64,000 bases of DNA from Pseudomonas gozinkensis. GTDB lineage: Bacteria; Pseudomonadota; Gammaproteobacteria; Pseudomonadales; Pseudomonadaceae. The translations under genes and the position numbers were made by a program. The notes under the pieces are model-generated. The model was not told where the DNA came from, made no database searches, and saw only the letters and a program-made list of their open reading frames with translations. Below are positions 41,058 through 51,664 of the stretch, piece after piece. Where the stretch lies: NCBI RefSeq assembly GCF_014863585.1, contig NZ_CP062253.1:1390501-1454500 (forward strand), in the 5' to 3' direction. Position 1 is the first letter of the stretch. Each line of letters opens with the position of its first letter.

Positions 41058-42773
41058 TCAGCGGCGGATACGGGCCTGAAGGAAGGACAGCACGTCGGCA
41101 ACCGGCAGCGCTTGCGCCTGGCCTTCGGTACGGCTCTTGTATTCCAGGTTGCCTTCGGCGAGGCCGCGATCGCTGACCACGATCCGGTGCGGAATGCCGA
41201 TCAGCTCCATGTCCGCGAACTTGATGCCCGGGCTGGTTTTCTTGTCGCGGTCGTCCAGCAGCACTTCGAAGCCGGCCGCGGTGAGTTCCGCGTACAGCTT
41301 GTCGGTGGCTTCGCGCACCAGCTCGGTTTCATAGCGCAGCGGCACGAGGGCGATCTGGAACGGCGCCAGAGTGTCGCTCCAGATGATGCCGTTCTCGTCG
41401 TTGTTCTGCTCGATGGCGGCAGCCACCACGCGGGACACGCCAATACCGTAGCAACCCATTTCCAGGGTCACCGGCTTGCCGTTGTCGCCCAGCACTTCGC
41501 ACTTCATCGCCTTGCTGTACTTGTTGCCCAGCTGGAAGATGTGCCCGACTTCGATGCCGCGCGCGATGCTCAGCGTGCCTTTGCCATCCGGGCTTGGGTC
41601 GCCGGCCACGACGTTGCGCAGGTCGGCCACGGTCGGAACCGGCAGGTCACGCTCCCAGTTCACGCCGAAGTAGTGCTTGTCGTCGATGTTGGCACCGATA
41701 CCGAAGTCGCTCATCAGTTCGACCGAGCGGTCGATGATGATCGGCAGCGGCAGGTTCAGCGGGCCGAGGGAGCCGGCGCCGGCGCCAATGGCGTCCCGCA
41801 GTTCGGCATCGGAGGCCATGACCAGCGGGCTGGCAACGCCAGGTTGCTGGGCAGCCTTGATTTCGTTCAGTTCGTGGTCGCCACGGATGATCAGCGCGAT
41901 CAGCTTGCCTTCTTCTTCGGCGTGCACGATCAGGGTCTTGATGGTCTTTTCAATCGGCAGACCGAATTTTTCCACCAGGGCCGCGATGGTCTTGGTGTCT
42001 GGCGTGTCGACCAGGCGCAGCTCTTCGCTTGGCGCGGCGCGCGAGGTTTCACGCGGCACGGCTTCGGCTTTCTCGATGTTCGCCGCGTAGTCGGAACCGT
42101 CGCTGAAGACGATATCGTCTTCGCCGGACTCGGCCAGCACGTGGAATTCGTGGGAGCCGGCGCCACCGATCGAACCGTTGTCGGCTTCCACCGGACGGAA
42201 CTTCAGGCCCAGGCGGGTGAAGATGTTGCAGTACGCTTCGTGCATGCGGTCATAGGTAACCTGCAGCGACGCCTGATCCGCATGGAAGGAGTACGAGTCC
42301 TTCATGATGAATTCGCGACCGCGCATCAGGCCGAAGCGTGGACGGATTTCGTCACGGAATTTGGTCTGGATCTGGTACAGGTTGATCGGCAGCTGCTTGT
42401 AGCTGCTCAACTCGTTGCGCATCAGATCGGTGATCACTTCTTCGTGGGTCGGGCCCGCGCAGAAATCACGACCGTGGCGGTCTTTGATGCGCAGCAGCTC
42501 AGGGCCGTATTCTTCCCAGCGCCCCGACTCCTGCCACAGCTCGGCCGGTTGGGTGCTCGGCATCAACACTTCCAGAGAGCCGGCGGCGTTCATTTCTTCG
42601 CGAACGATGGCTTCCACCTTGCGCATCACTCGCAAGCCCATCGGCAGCCAGGTGTACAGGCCCGAGGCGAGTTTGCGGATCATGCCGGCGCGCAGCATCA
42701 GCTGATGGCTGATCACGACCGCGTCGGAAGGCGTTTCTTTCTGTGTGGCGAGCAAAAATTGACTGGTGCGCAT
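41058..42773 (-). CDS. proS: Prolyl-tRNA synthetase
   Basis: 571 residues, bacterial type with the inserted editing (INS) domain. Class II motifs are visible: motif 1 around [20 protein letters not shown], motif 2 in [22 protein letters not shown] and motif 3 in [17 protein letters not shown]. The anticodon-binding domain forms the C-terminus. ATG 42773 gives the standard [14 protein letters not shown]-terminus; the open frame upstream of it is not expected to be translated. Confidence 0.98.
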   Translation of the reverse strand: MRTSQFLLATQKETPSDAVVISHQLMLRAGMIRKLASGLYTWLPMGLRVMRKVEAIVREEMNAAGSLEVLMPSTQPAELWQESGRWEEYGPELLRIKDRHGRDFCAGPTHEEVITDLMRNELSSYKQLPINLYQIQTKFRDEIRPRFGLMRGREFIMKDSYSFHADQASLQVTYDRMHEAYCNIFTRLGLKFRPVEADNGSIGGAGSHEFHVLAESGEDDIVFSDGSDYAANIEKAEAVPRETSRAAPSEELRLVDTPDTKTIAALVEKFGLPIEKTIKTLIVHAEEEGKLIALIIRGDHELNEIKAAQQPGVASPLVMASDAELRDAIGAGAGSLGPLNLPLPIIIDRSVELMSDFGIGANIDDKHYFGVNWERDLPVPTVADLRNVVAGDPSPDGKGTLSIARGIEVGHIFQLGNKYSKAMKCEVLGDNGKPVTLEMGCYGIGVSRVVAAAIEQNNDENGIIWSDTLAPFQIALVPLRYETELVREATDKLYAELTAAGFEVLLDDRDKKTSPGIKFADMELIGIPHRIVVSDRGLAEGNLEYKSRTEGQAQALPVADVLSFLQARIRR

Positions 42774-42888
42774 GGTTGGCCGTTGTCGGTTGCTATGACT
42801 GGAAATGACGGAGCAGTGTAACGGCGAGATCCGCCGACGTACAGAAGTGCAGCCCCGGCGCAAACCCTCTCGCCGGGTGCGAGATGTC

Positions 42889-44448
42889 TTACGATTCTTC
42901 CACGACGGAGGTCGGTGCAGGTTCCGGCGTCGGCGTCGGGCCTTCCCGGCGGCTTTCCTGGAACCAGTGCAGGGCGATCAGCAGAAGGGTCGGAACGCCG
43001 AGCAGCGCGGTGATCAGGAAGAAGTTGTGATAGCCAAACTTCTCCACCATCACCCCCGAATAGCCGCCGATCAGGCGCGGCAGCAGGAGCATGATCGAGC
43101 TGAGCAGGGCGTACTGGGTGGCGGAGAACTTCAGGTTGGTCAGACTCGACAGGTAGGCGACGAACGCCGACGTGGCCAGGCCCGAGCTGAAGTTGTCGAG
43201 AGAGATCGTCACCACCAGCATCTGCAGGTTCGGGCCCATGTCGGCCAGCATCAGGAACAGCAGGTTGGTGGCCGCCGATGCAGCGCCGCCGATGAACAGG
43301 ATCGGCAGGATACCGAAGCGTACGATCAGCAGGCCGCCCATGCCGGCGCCGACGAGGGTCATGATCAGGCCGAAGATCTTGCTGACGCTGGCGATCTGAT
43401 CCTTGGTGAAGCCCTGGTCGATGTAGAACACGTTGGCCATCACCCCCATCACTGTGTCGGACATCCGATAGGTGGCGATCAGACCGAGCAGCAGCAGCGC
43501 CTGCCAGCGGTAGCGCAGGATGAAGTCGTTGACCGGCGTCAGTACCGGCGCCAGACCGCGACGGCCCATGGCCGAGAGGCACAGGCAGGTCAGCGTGGTG
43601 TAGAGAATCGCGCGCAGGAACGCCCGGTCTTCCAGCAGCAGGTCCAGCGGGCTCATGTCGCCGAACAGCACACTGGCGAAATCGGTGTTGTAGAGCTGGG
43701 TGAACATCGCCGGCACAGACACCAGCAAAATGATCAGCACGAATACCGACATCAACTGATGCATGAAGGTGTAGCGCCCGGCCTGCAACTGGGTGCGCAA
43801 CGGCACCGGCGGCTCGCGCATCAGCAGGGTGGTGAGCAGGGCAGGGACCATCAGGGCGCCGAACAGTACGTAGGTGCCGGTCCAGGCCGAATGCTGGTAG
43901 TTGAAACCGGTGGAGCCAAAGCCCTCGGCGAAGAACAGTGCACCAGCGGTCGCGAGCAGGGCCGCGACCCGATAACCGGACATGTAGCTGGCGGCCAGAG
44001 CGGCCTGACGGTTATCTTCGGCGATTTCCAGGCGATAGGCATCGACCGCGATATCCTGGGTGGCGGAAGCGAATGCAACCACTACCGCGATGGCGATCAG
44101 CCAGGACAGATGTTTCTGCGGGTCGCAAAAGCCCATGCCGATCAGACCGAGGATCACCAGCGTCTGTGAGAGCACCAGCCACGAGCGGCGACGACCCAGC
44201 TTGCCCAGCAGCGGCAGGCGCCATTGGTCGAGCAGGGGCGACCAGACCCATTTGAAGGCATAGGCCAGACCGATCAGGCTGGCGTAGCCGATCGTCTCGC
44301 GGGCCACACCGGCTTCACGCAGCCAGACCGAAAGTGTCGAGAACACCAGCATGTACGGCAGGCCGGCGGCGAAACCCAGCAACAACAGCACGAGCGTCGA
44401 AGGACTGGCATAGGCGGCGAGCGCGGCGCGCCAGGTTTTACGGGGCAT
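42889..44448 (-). CDS. ampG: AmpG-type muropeptide permease (MFS)
   Basis: 519 residues with about 12-14 membrane helices. AmpG imports anhydro-muropeptides for cell wall recycling and thereby feeds AmpC beta-lactamase induction. Family marks are [20 protein letters not shown] at the N-terminus, [16 protein letters not shown], and [20 protein letters not shown]. No amp genes are adjacent. Confidence 0.92.
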   Translation of the reverse strand: MPRKTWRAALAAYASPSTLVLLLLGFAAGLPYMLVFSTLSVWLREAGVARETIGYASLIGLAYAFKWVWSPLLDQWRLPLLGKLGRRRSWLVLSQTLVILGLIGMGFCDPQKHLSWLIAIAVVVAFASATQDIAVDAYRLEIAEDNRQAALAASYMSGYRVAALLATAGALFFAEGFGSTGFNYQHSAWTGTYVLFGALMVPALLTTLLMREPPVPLRTQLQAGRYTFMHQLMSVFVLIILLVSVPAMFTQLYNTDFASVLFGDMSPLDLLLEDRAFLRAILYTTLTCLCLSAMGRRGLAPVLTPVNDFILRYRWQALLLLGLIATYRMSDTVMGVMANVFYIDQGFTKDQIASVSKIFGLIMTLVGAGMGGLLIVRFGILPILFIGGAASAATNLLFLMLADMGPNLQMLVVTISLDNFSSGLATSAFVAYLSSLTNLKFSATQYALLSSIMLLLPRLIGGYSGVMVEKFGYHNFFLITALLGVPTLLLIALHWFQESRREGPTPTPEPAPTSVVEES

Positions 44449-44491
44449 GGGCTGAAGTCTGCCTCAAGATTGCGAAAACAAAGCGCGCACT

Positions 44492-44845
44492 CTAACCGCT
44501 GTGCTCTACCGGACGCCAGCCATGGCGCCGAATATCCACACGATTGTTCAGGACGGTGACGCCTTCCATGCGCAATCGTGCCCGCTGTTCGTCCCCGGAT
44601 GGGCTGCCCGCCGGCAGGCTGATCCGACCACCGGCGCCAAGCACGCGATGCCAGGGCAGTTTTGTGTCGCCGGGCAATTGGCTCAGGGTCCGGCCGACCC
44701 AGCGGGCGGCGCGCCCCAACCCCGCCAGTTCGGCCAACTGACCATAGCTGACGACTTTGCCCTCGGGCACTTGGGCGAGGGTGGAATAGAGTGCCGTGCG
44801 TCGGATTTGCGGATCGTTTTCGCAGGCATGCATCGGGTCTGTCAC
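44492..44845 (-). CDS. Alkyltransferase-like protein (ATL, MGMT family)
   Basis: 117 residues. It resembles the DNA-binding domain of O6-alkylguanine alkyltransferase (VPEGKVVSYGQLAELAGLGR, helix-turn-helix) but the P-C-H-R site reads PWHR with Trp65 in place of the alkyl-accepting Cys. ATLs bind O6-alkylguanine and recruit nucleotide excision repair rather than repair it directly. Confidence 0.92.
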   Translation of the reverse strand: MTDPMHACENDPQIRRTALYSTLAQVPEGKVVSYGQLAELAGLGRAARWVGRTLSQLPGDTKLPWHRVLGAGGRISLPAGSPSGDEQRARLRMEGVTVLNNRVDIRRHGWRPVEHSG

Positions 44846-45009
44846 GTGCGCGGTTCCTGAACTTGATCGCGTTATGTCCTTAAGCGTAATCGGTGGAGGG
44901 GCAATTGAGAAATGAACTCAACAGAAATAGCCGGGTCACTCCTTGTCAGGGAATTATTCCTACGGATAATGCCGACCCTTTTTCGCAAACTTGAGTCCCC
45001 GATTCGCTT

Positions 45010-46017
45010 ATGTTGTCCAGAACCCTGCTGTGCCTTGCTGTCTTCAGTGCGTCCACACCCTTGCTTGCCGATACCGTCTGGTTGAAGAACGGTGACAAGC
45101 TGAGCGGCAAAATCACGCTGTTCGACGGTGGCAAGTTGCTGGTCCAGACCCAGTACGCGGGTGCCGTGACCATCGACTGGAAGCAGGTCAAGACGCTGGA
45201 GAGCGATCAGGAACTGCTGGTCAAGCAGGACGCCTACAACGGTGAGAAGGCCAAGTCGCTGAGCGCCGCCGAAGACGGCAAGGTCATCCTGGCCAACGGC
45301 GAAGCACCGAAAACCGTGGAACTGGCGAGCATTCAGCAGATTCTCAAGCCCAAACCGGTGGTCGAGGATCTGGTGTGGAAGGGCAACGTCGACCTTGCGC
45401 TGGATTATCAGCGTGCGGAGAAGGACACCGACGATTACGACATCGGCTTCAAGACGTCCGCCCGTCACGGTCGCTGGCGGCATACCGCCGAGGGCGAGTA
45501 CAACCGCGAAGTGCAGGACGACGTGACCACCACCGACAACTGGCGCGCCGAGTACGCACTCGACCGATTCCTGACGGACAAGTGGTTCTGGCAGGGGCGT
45601 CTGAACTACAAACGCGATCACATCGAAGAGCTGGCGCGTCAGCGCGTGGTCGGTACGGGTCCGGGCTACCAGTTCTGGGATGACGAACTGGGAGCGTTCT
45701 CCCTGGGCTCGCTGCTCAACCGCACCGACTACCAGTATCGCGATGGCAGCAAGGACAACTTCTATTCGGTTGCCATGAAGTGGGACTACAACCGCTACCT
45801 GATCGGCAAGAAGGTCGAGTTCTTCACCAATGGCGAAGTCGGCAAGCCGCTGTCCGGCGTAGCCGATTATGCGCTGGATGCGGAAATGGGCCTGCGCTAC
45901 AAGGTCACCGACTGGGCCTCGCTCAACCTCAAGGCCGAACGCGACATCATCAGCGGCACCGAGGACGCGGACCTGAGCAAGACCCGCTACACCGCCGGCT
46001 TCGGCGTCGCCTGGTAA
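45010..46017 (+). CDS. DUF481-family outer membrane protein (YdiY-like)
   Basis: 335 residues. A signal peptide (LLCLAVFSASTPLLA) is followed by a small beta domain (DTVWLKNGDKLSGKITLFDG) and a DUF481 barrel (from GNVDLALDYQRAEKDTDDYD) that ends in aromatic VAW, a typical outer membrane insertion signal. Its role is unknown. It stands alone with a terminator downstream. Confidence 0.88.
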   Translation: MLSRTLLCLAVFSASTPLLADTVWLKNGDKLSGKITLFDGGKLLVQTQYAGAVTIDWKQVKTLESDQELLVKQDAYNGEKAKSLSAAEDGKVILANGEAPKTVELASIQQILKPKPVVEDLVWKGNVDLALDYQRAEKDTDDYDIGFKTSARHGRWRHTAEGEYNREVQDDVTTTDNWRAEYALDRFLTDKWFWQGRLNYKRDHIEELARQRVVGTGPGYQFWDDELGAFSLGSLLNRTDYQYRDGSKDNFYSVAMKWDYNRYLIGKKVEFFTNGEVGKPLSGVADYALDAEMGLRYKVTDWASLNLKAERDIISGTEDADLSKTRYTAGFGVAW

Positions 46018-46024
46018 GCAACGC

Positions 46025-46060
46025 AAAAGATCGCAGCCTTCGCAGGCTGCGATCTTTTTT
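46025..46060 (+). terminator. Terminator after the DUF481 gene
   Basis: AAAGATCGCAGCC pairs with GGCTGCGATCTTT around TTCGCA, followed by TTTT. Confidence 0.92.
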
Positions 46061-46084
46061 TGTGCACGGAAAACAGACGCCCAC

Positions 46085-46115
46085 AAAAAAGCCCCGCTTT
46101 TGAGGGCGGGGCCTT
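46085..46115 (-). terminator. Terminator of the cold shock gene
   Basis: GCCCCGC (46091-46097) pairs with GCGGGGC (46106-46112); on the minus strand TTTTTTGTGG follows. Confidence 0.9.
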
Positions 46116-46134
46116 TTACTAAAGAAGCTACAAG

Positions 46135-46344
46135 TTAGATAACTTGTACTTCTTCAGCTTGCATGCCTTTCTGACCGCGGGTAGCGATGAAAGAAACCTG
46201 TTGGCCTTCTTTCAGGCTTTTGAAGCCGTCGGATTGGATAGCTTTGAAGTGAACGAACAGGTCGTCACCGGATTGTGGAGTGATGAAGCCGAAGCCTTTT
46301 TCATCGTTGAACCACTTAACGGTACCGGTTTGGCGATTAGACAT
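46135..46344 (-). CDS. Cold shock protein (CspA family)
   Basis: 69 residues, one cold shock domain. RNP1 is KGFGFITP and RNP2 is DLFVHF; both bind single-stranded RNA or DNA. AAGGAG lies just before the start. The region upstream has no gene for over 350 bases and probably encodes a structured 5' leader, as in other csp genes. Confidence 0.96.
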   Translation of the reverse strand: MSNRQTGTVKWFNDEKGFGFITPQSGDDLFVHFKAIQSDGFKSLKEGQQVSFIATRGQKGMQAEEVQVI

Positions 46345-46697
46345 GGTGTAACTCCTTGGACAAAGATAACTGCGACTCAGGAAGAACCCTGGCCGAGACT
46401 GAGTGCAAAGAGCAGGAAAAATTCTTGTAGATGGTTGGATCGAAATTCAACATATCGTGTAGAGATTCTCAGTGACACAAGCAGCACAGTGGCGCCACCT
46501 TAACCCTTTTTCCGGAACGTGCCAATGCTTCTTGCGAAGGTTTCTCTGTTTTAAGGATCGACGGTGTGACGGTTCGTCGCCAGGCCGCGTAATTCCTGCA
46601 CGTTCGGCGAGATTTGCAGCCCGGACTTTGAACCCGGCGGCGCGCCCGGTAAGATGCCGGACAGATTTTTTCCACCTCGCTATTCAGGACACCCGCC
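46345..46697. other. 353-base divergent gap: cold shock leader and dcd promoter
   Basis: No gene or REP is seen. On the minus strand it should contain the cold shock promoter and 5' leader, on the plus strand the dcd promoter. I could not fix promoter boxes by eye. Confidence 0.4.
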
Positions 46698-47264
46698 ATG
46701 AGCATCAAATCGGACAAGTGGATTCGCCGCATGGCGCAGGAACACGGCATGATCGAGCCGTTCGTCGAGCGCCAGGTTCGCGGCAGCGACGACAGCCGTG
46801 TGATCTCCTACGGTGTGTCGAGCTATGGCTACGATGTGCGTTGCACCAATCATTTCAAGGTGTTCACCAACATCAATTCGGCCATCGTCGATCCGAAAAA
46901 CTTCGACGCCGGCAGTTTTGTCGATGTCCACAGCGACGTCTGCATCATTCCACCGAACTCCTTCGCCCTGGCCACGACCGTTGAATACTTCCGTATTCCA
47001 CGCAACGTCCTGACCATCTGCCTGGGCAAAAGCACTTACGCTCGCTGCGGCATCATCGTCAACGTCACTCCGCTCGAGCCCGAGTGGGAAGGCCAGGTGA
47101 CCCTGGAGTTCTCCAACACCACCAACCTGCCGGCAAAAATCTACGCCAACGAAGGCGTGGCGCAGATGCTGTTCCTCGAATCCGACGAAGAATGTGAAGT
47201 CTCCTACAAGGACCGCGCCGGCAAGTACCAGGGCCAGCGTGGCGTGACCCTGCCGCGCACCTGA
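46698..47264 (+). CDS. dcd: dCTP deaminase
   Basis: 188 residues. It converts dCTP to dUTP, the main source of dUMP for thymidylate synthesis in these bacteria. Family segments: [29 protein letters not shown] (catalytic Glu region) and [10 protein letters not shown]. The C-terminus [18 protein letters not shown] closes over the nucleotide. Confidence 0.97.
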   Translation: MSIKSDKWIRRMAQEHGMIEPFVERQVRGSDDSRVISYGVSSYGYDVRCTNHFKVFTNINSAIVDPKNFDAGSFVDVHSDVCIIPPNSFALATTVEYFRIPRNVLTICLGKSTYARCGIIVNVTPLEPEWEGQVTLEFSNTTNLPAKIYANEGVAQMLFLESDEECEVSYKDRAGKYQGQRGVTLPRT

Positions 47265-47370
47265 TCCGTCCATCCGGCAGTTACCGGGAATTCTTCGGCG
47301 GGTAGACACTCTATGGGGTGTACTGCCCGTTTCGCGAACAGCGGGACGGGCCTTCGCCGAGGAGTGCTCC

Positions 47371-47580
47371 ATGAAGATCGATCCGCAAATCACTGCCGAA
47401 CTGGCAAGGCTCGAGCCCAATCAGGTTGGCGTATTGGCCTGGTCCTTGTTGGCACACCCACCCATCGCCATGGCTGGCGGAATTCCTCACCAGCCCGATC
47501 CCGATACCCCCAACGAAGAACCGACCGAGCCCGGCGAACCGACGTTGCCGGACAAACCGCCACCCGCGCCCGTCGCTTGA
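47371..47580 (+). CDS. Small conserved protein, proline-rich C-terminus
   Basis: 69 residues, ATG behind GAGGAG. The first half is ordinary (KIDPQITAELARLEPNQVGV), the second half is mostly Pro, Glu, Asp and Thr and likely unstructured. No domain recognised. A 13-base-arm inverted repeat follows and may end its transcript. Confidence 0.65.
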   Translation: MKIDPQITAELARLEPNQVGVLAWSLLAHPPIAMAGGIPHQPDPDTPNEEPTEPGEPTLPDKPPPAPVA

Positions 47581-47587
47581 ATGAACG

Positions 47588-47636
47588 TATGGCCCGTCGG
47601 TTGAATCCAGAACAGGACTTCAGCCGACGGGCCATA
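47588..47636. repeat. Inverted repeat with 13-base arms at the end of pdeM
   Basis: TATGGCCCGTCGG (47588-47600) and CCGACGGGCCATA (47624-47636), loop 23 bases. The right arm lies within the last codons of the phosphoesterase gene. It could act as a terminator or 3' RNA stabiliser. Confidence 0.7.
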
Positions 47637-48276
47637 TTTCGTTGTCGCCGATGACAAAGATCCGACAACTGCCTTCCTTCTCCACCGGATAACCGCCGGT
47701 GAAGGCGCCGAAGGCCGGCAACAGGCTGATGCGTTCTCCCAGCCTGAAACACGCCAGACGCAAACGCTGACGCCCCTTGCCGTTCAACCGATAGACAGGG
47801 TGGACGTGGCCAGCCAGCACGTGGCGTTCAGGATGCGGATTCGGTTCGTGCTGCAACGCGAAGGGCCCGAGCAGCAACGGTTCCGGCACCACCCGAATGT
47901 TCAGCGTCTGCGGAGGGTCACCGGCGCGCTTGTCATGATTGCCGCGAATCAGTGTGATCGGCAGATCGGCATGACGTGCCCGCCACTGCGCCAATGCCAG
48001 CAGGGTGTCGGGGGCGTGGGAGCCGGGCCCGTGCAGAAAATCCCCAAGAAAGATCAGTTGCCGACACGGCAGTTTCGCCAGCAACTGCTCGATCACGGCG
48101 ATGTTGCTCGCCGTGGTGCCCTGCGGCACCGGCTGCCCCAGGCGCCGATAAGCGGCCGCCTTGCCGAAATGCACATCGGCAATCAGCAGCGCCTGTTGCG
48201 CCGGCCAGTACAGCGCTTTTTCCGGCAGCAGCCAGAGGTCTTCGCCTGCCAGACGCACCGGGTAGGGCGCGTTCAT
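47620..48276 (-). CDS. pdeM: Ligase-associated DNA damage response endonuclease PdeM (metallophosphoesterase)
   Basis: 218 residues. All five binuclear metallophosphoesterase motifs are visible: D-x-H in IADVHFGKA, GD-x-x-H in LGDFLHGPGSH, GNHD in IRGNHDKR, and GH-x-H in LAGHVHPVYR. The P. putida homologue is a manganese-dependent endonuclease. Its start overlaps the stop of the helicase gene by one base. Confidence 0.92.
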   Translation of the reverse strand: MNAPYPVRLAGEDLWLLPEKALYWPAQQALLIADVHFGKAAAYRRLGQPVPQGTTASNIAVIEQLLAKLPCRQLIFLGDFLHGPGSHAPDTLLALAQWRARHADLPITLIRGNHDKRAGDPPQTLNIRVVPEPLLLGPFALQHEPNPHPERHVLAGHVHPVYRLNGKGRQRLRLACFRLGERISLLPAFGAFTGGYPVEKEGSCRIFVIGDNEIWPVG

Positions 48277-50762
48277 CAGGATTGGCCCTTGTCGGCGGTT
48301 TTCTCCAGATCGCCGACCATTCGGCGGATGCGGTCGGCGAGTTTTTCCGAGCTCATGCTTTCGCGCATGCGTTCCACCAGCAATGGAAAGCCGAGTGGTG
48401 TAGGACGTTTGATCAGGTGCATGTCCAGTTTCATCCGGTTGATTCGCTCCAGCGTCTGTTCCAGCCGACGAATATCCAGTTCTTCCCGCAGGACTTCTTC
48501 CCCGGCCTGGGCCAGTAGCAGGTTGTCGGCGTCGTATTGTTTGAACACTTCGAAGAACAGCCCGCTGGAGGCCTGCACCTGACGGGTGCTTTTCGGCGCA
48601 CCGGGGTAGCCGGCGAATACCAGTCCGGCAATCCGCGCGATTTCCCGAAACCTGCGCAGCGCCAGTTCGCCTGCGTTGAGGCTGGCGAGTACATCGCGCA
48701 GTAAGTTCTCGGGACTGAGCAGGGCGTCATCCAGTTGCACAGACCAGTCAACCGGCGTGGCGCTGAGCAGTTCCAGTCCGTAATCGTTGACCGCAATCGA
48801 GAAGGTCACAGGCAGGCGCTGACTGACCCGCCATGCCAGGAGGCTGGCCAGCCCCAGATGCACCTGACGTCCGGCAAACGGGTAGAGGAAAAGGTGCCAG
48901 CCTTCGCGGGATTTCAACACTTCGGCCAGCAGATTGTTGACGGTCGGCAGGCCCGACCAGCGCATCTGGGTTTCCAGCAACGGGCGCAAGGCCTGCATTT
49001 CCGGGCCGACAAACTCACCGTGTGCCGCCGCGCTGAAACGGCTGACCACCGCTTCGGCCAATTCATTGGAGAGCGGCATGCGTCCGCCATTCCAGCGCGG
49101 CACCGCGGCTTTTTTCGCCGTGCTTCGTTTGACGTAGGCGGTCATGTTTTCCACCCGCACCAGCTCCAGCAAGCGCCCGGCGAACAGGAAGCCGTCGCCG
49201 GGTTTGAGGCGGGCGATGAAGCCTTCTTCAACGCTGCCCAGTTGCTTGCCGCCCCCGCCCTTGCTCCAGAACTTCAAATGGATCGCGGCATCGCTGACGA
49301 TGGTGCCGATGCTCATGCGATGGCGGCGCGCCAGGCGGGCATCGGGGACGCGCCAGATTCCGTGCTCATCCGGCTCGACCCGACGGTAATCCGGGTACGC
49401 CGTCAGCGACATCCCGCCGTGGCGTACGAACGCCAGCACCCAGGCCCAGTCCGCGAGCGTCAGGTCGCGATAAGTCCAGGCACCACGGACTTCTTCGTAC
49501 AGCTCATCGGGAACAAAGCCACCGCCCAAGGCCATGCTGACCAGATGCTGCACCAGCACATCCAGCGGTTTGTGCGGTGACAATCGCGGTTCGATCCGCC
49601 GCTGCGCCACGGCATCGCGGGCGGCAGCGGCTTCGATCAGTTCCAGGCTGTGGGTCGGCACCAGGGTCACCCGCGACGTTCTACCGGGCGCATGACCCGA
49701 ACGTCCGGCACGCTGCATCAGGCGCGCCACGCCTTTGGCCGAACCGATTTGCAGCACCCGCTCAACCGGCAGGAAATCCACCCCCAAGTCCAGACTTGAA
49801 GTACAGACGACTGCTTTGAGTTGGCCGTTCTTCAGCGCCTGCTCGACCCAGTCGCGGGTGTCACGGGACAGCGAGCTGTGGTGCAGGGCGATCAACCCGG
49901 CCCAGTCCGGTCGCGCCTCCAGCAAGGCCTGGTACCAGATTTCCGATTGCGCCCGGGTGTTGGTGAACACCAGGCTGCTGGCGCAGACGTCCAGTTCGGC
50001 GACCACCTGCGGCAACATTTTCAAACCGATATGCCCGGCCCAGGGAAAACGTTCGATTGCCGGTGGGAGCAGTGTGTCGACCTTGAGCGACTTTTCGCTT
50101 TGCCCCTGAATACTCACGCCCCCGCCTTGTGGGATCAGTACCTGTTCGGCGTGGGACTGATTGCCGAGCGTCGCGGAAACACCCCAGACGATCAGCCCCG
50201 GATGCCAGTGGCGCAAACGGGCGAGGGCCAGTTGCAATTGCACGCCGCGCTTGTTGCCGAGCAATTCGTGCCACTCATCCACCACGACCATGCGCAACGT
50301 CGACAACGCCGTTTGCGCGTCGGCGCGGGCGAGCATCAGGGTCAGGCTCTCCGGGGTGGTGATCAGGGTGGTGGGCAGGCGCCGGTTCTGCCGGGCGCGC
50401 TCGCTGCTGCCGGTGTCGCCGGTGCGCAGGCCGACGCTCCATGGGATCTGCAGATCGTCCAGCGGCGTTTGCAGAGCGCGCGCGGTGTCGGCGGCCAGCG
50501 CGCGCATCGGCGTGATCCACAAAACGGTCAGCGGTTCGGCGGGTGGTGGGCGTTTGCGAGCGGTTTCAGCAACAGGCCCGGAGCGGGCAAAGCGATTGAG
50601 CGCGGCAAACCACACTGCGTAGGTTTTACCGGCACCGGTGCTGGCGTGCAGCAGGCCGGATTCGCCACGTTTGACCGCCGCCCACACCTGCTTCTGAAAG
50701 GCGAATGGCTTCCAGCCGCGGGCGCTGAACCAGTATTTGGCGAAGTCGGTGGAAGTGCCCAT
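48276..50762 (-). CDS. Ligase-associated DNA damage response DEXH helicase (Lhr-type)
   Basis: 828 residues. Walker A is in [15 protein letters not shown], motif II is [14 protein letters not shown], motif III is WGVSATLGN, and motif VI is in [13 protein letters not shown]. The C-terminal half holds the winged-helix and beta-barrel domains of the Lhr core. Lhr helicases move 3' to 5' on single strands and unwind RNA-DNA hybrids. Partner genes pdeM (overlapping), ligase and exonuclease are in this window. Confidence 0.93.
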   Translation of the reverse strand: MGTSTDFAKYWFSARGWKPFAFQKQVWAAVKRGESGLLHASTGAGKTYAVWFAALNRFARSGPVAETARKRPPPAEPLTVLWITPMRALAADTARALQTPLDDLQIPWSVGLRTGDTGSSERARQNRRLPTTLITTPESLTLMLARADAQTALSTLRMVVVDEWHELLGNKRGVQLQLALARLRHWHPGLIVWGVSATLGNQSHAEQVLIPQGGGVSIQGQSEKSLKVDTLLPPAIERFPWAGHIGLKMLPQVVAELDVCASSLVFTNTRAQSEIWYQALLEARPDWAGLIALHHSSLSRDTRDWVEQALKNGQLKAVVCTSSLDLGVDFLPVERVLQIGSAKGVARLMQRAGRSGHAPGRTSRVTLVPTHSLELIEAAAARDAVAQRRIEPRLSPHKPLDVLVQHLVSMALGGGFVPDELYEEVRGAWTYRDLTLADWAWVLAFVRHGGMSLTAYPDYRRVEPDEHGIWRVPDARLARRHRMSIGTIVSDAAIHLKFWSKGGGGKQLGSVEEGFIARLKPGDGFLFAGRLLELVRVENMTAYVKRSTAKKAAVPRWNGGRMPLSNELAEAVVSRFSAAAHGEFVGPEMQALRPLLETQMRWSGLPTVNNLLAEVLKSREGWHLFLYPFAGRQVHLGLASLLAWRVSQRLPVTFSIAVNDYGLELLSATPVDWSVQLDDALLSPENLLRDVLASLNAGELALRRFREIARIAGLVFAGYPGAPKSTRQVQASSGLFFEVFKQYDADNLLLAQAGEEVLREELDIRRLEQTLERINRMKLDMHLIKRPTPLGFPLLVERMRESMSSEKLADRIRRMVGDLEKTADKGQS

Positions 50763-50845
50763 GCCGGCGACGTGTGCTCTGAAGGTATTCCTTCAATGAC
50801 CGCGCCGGTAAAGGACAAGTTTAATTTTGTACAAGCACAAACCAC

Positions 50846-50869
50846 TGTGGGAGCGAGCTTGGTCCCACA
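50846..50869. repeat. Single collapsed REP
   Basis: TGTGGGAGCGAGCTTGGTCC through CCCACA; the two arms of the REP pair are fused with the middle missing. Confidence 0.75.
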
Positions 50870-50886
50870 GGGTTTGGTGCAAGTCG

Positions 50887-51651
50887 TTATTTGAGATTGC
50901 CGCTGAGGAATTGTTTCAGGCGTTCGCTTTTCGGATTGCCCAGCACTTCCTCCGGCGCGCCTTCTTCTTCCACCAGTCCCTGATGCAGGAACAGCACCTG
51001 GCTCGAAACCTTGCGCGCAAAGCTCATTTCATGGGTGACCATGATCATGGTCCGGCCTTCTTCGGCCAGGCCCTGGATCACCTTGAGCACTTCGCCGACC
51101 AGTTCGGGGTCGAGCGCCGAAGTCGGTTCGTCGAACAGCATGACTTCCGGCTCCATCGCCAGGGCCCGAGCAATCGCCACCCGTTGCTGCTGGCCGCCGG
51201 AGAGGAACGCCGGGTACTGATCGGCCACCCGCGCCGGCAGGCCGACCTTTTCCAGATAACGCCGCGCGCGGTCGTCGGCTTCCTGTTTGCTGCAACCCAG
51301 CACCCGGCGCGGGGCCATGGTGATGTTTTCCAGCACGGTCATGTGGCTCCACAGGTTGAAGTGCTGGAACACCATCGCCAGGCGGGTGCGCAGGCGTTGC
51401 AGTTCATCGGCGTCGGCGACGTGCATGCCGTGGCGGTCGGTGACCATGCGGATCGCCTGGCCGTCGAGGCTCATCGCGCCGTCGTTGGGTTGTTCAAGAA
51501 AGTTGATGCAGCGCAAAAAGGTGCTTTTGCCCGAGCCGCTGGCGCCGATCAGGCTGATCACGTCGCCTGTCCTGGCCTTGAGCGAGACGCCTTTGAGCAC
51601 CTGATGGTCGCCATAGCTTTTGTGCAGGCCTTCAACGGTCAATTTGTACAT
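50887..51651 (-). CDS. aotP: Basic amino acid ABC transporter ATPase (AotP/HisP-like)
   Basis: 254 residues. Walker [10 protein letters not shown], signature [15 protein letters not shown], Walker [14 protein letters not shown] and the H-loop MVTHEMSFA. Closest in layout to HisP/AotP of polar amino acid importers. It is the last gene of the five-gene operon; in P. aeruginosa argR follows aotP, but here the Lhr-type helicase gene follows. Confidence 0.88.
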   Translation of the reverse strand: MYKLTVEGLHKSYGDHQVLKGVSLKARTGDVISLIGASGSGKSTFLRCINFLEQPNDGAMSLDGQAIRMVTDRHGMHVADADELQRLRTRLAMVFQHFNLWSHMTVLENITMAPRRVLGCSKQEADDRARRYLEKVGLPARVADQYPAFLSGGQQQRVAIARALAMEPEVMLFDEPTSALDPELVGEVLKVIQGLAEEGRTMIMVTHEMSFARKVSSQVLFLHQGLVEEEGAPEEVLGNPKSERLKQFLSGNLK

Positions 51652-51664
51652 GGGACAGGCATCC

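Noticed and set aside
41112..42821. 569-codon open frame opposite proS
   Set aside because: Complete antisense overlap with an essential gene; no recognisable family.
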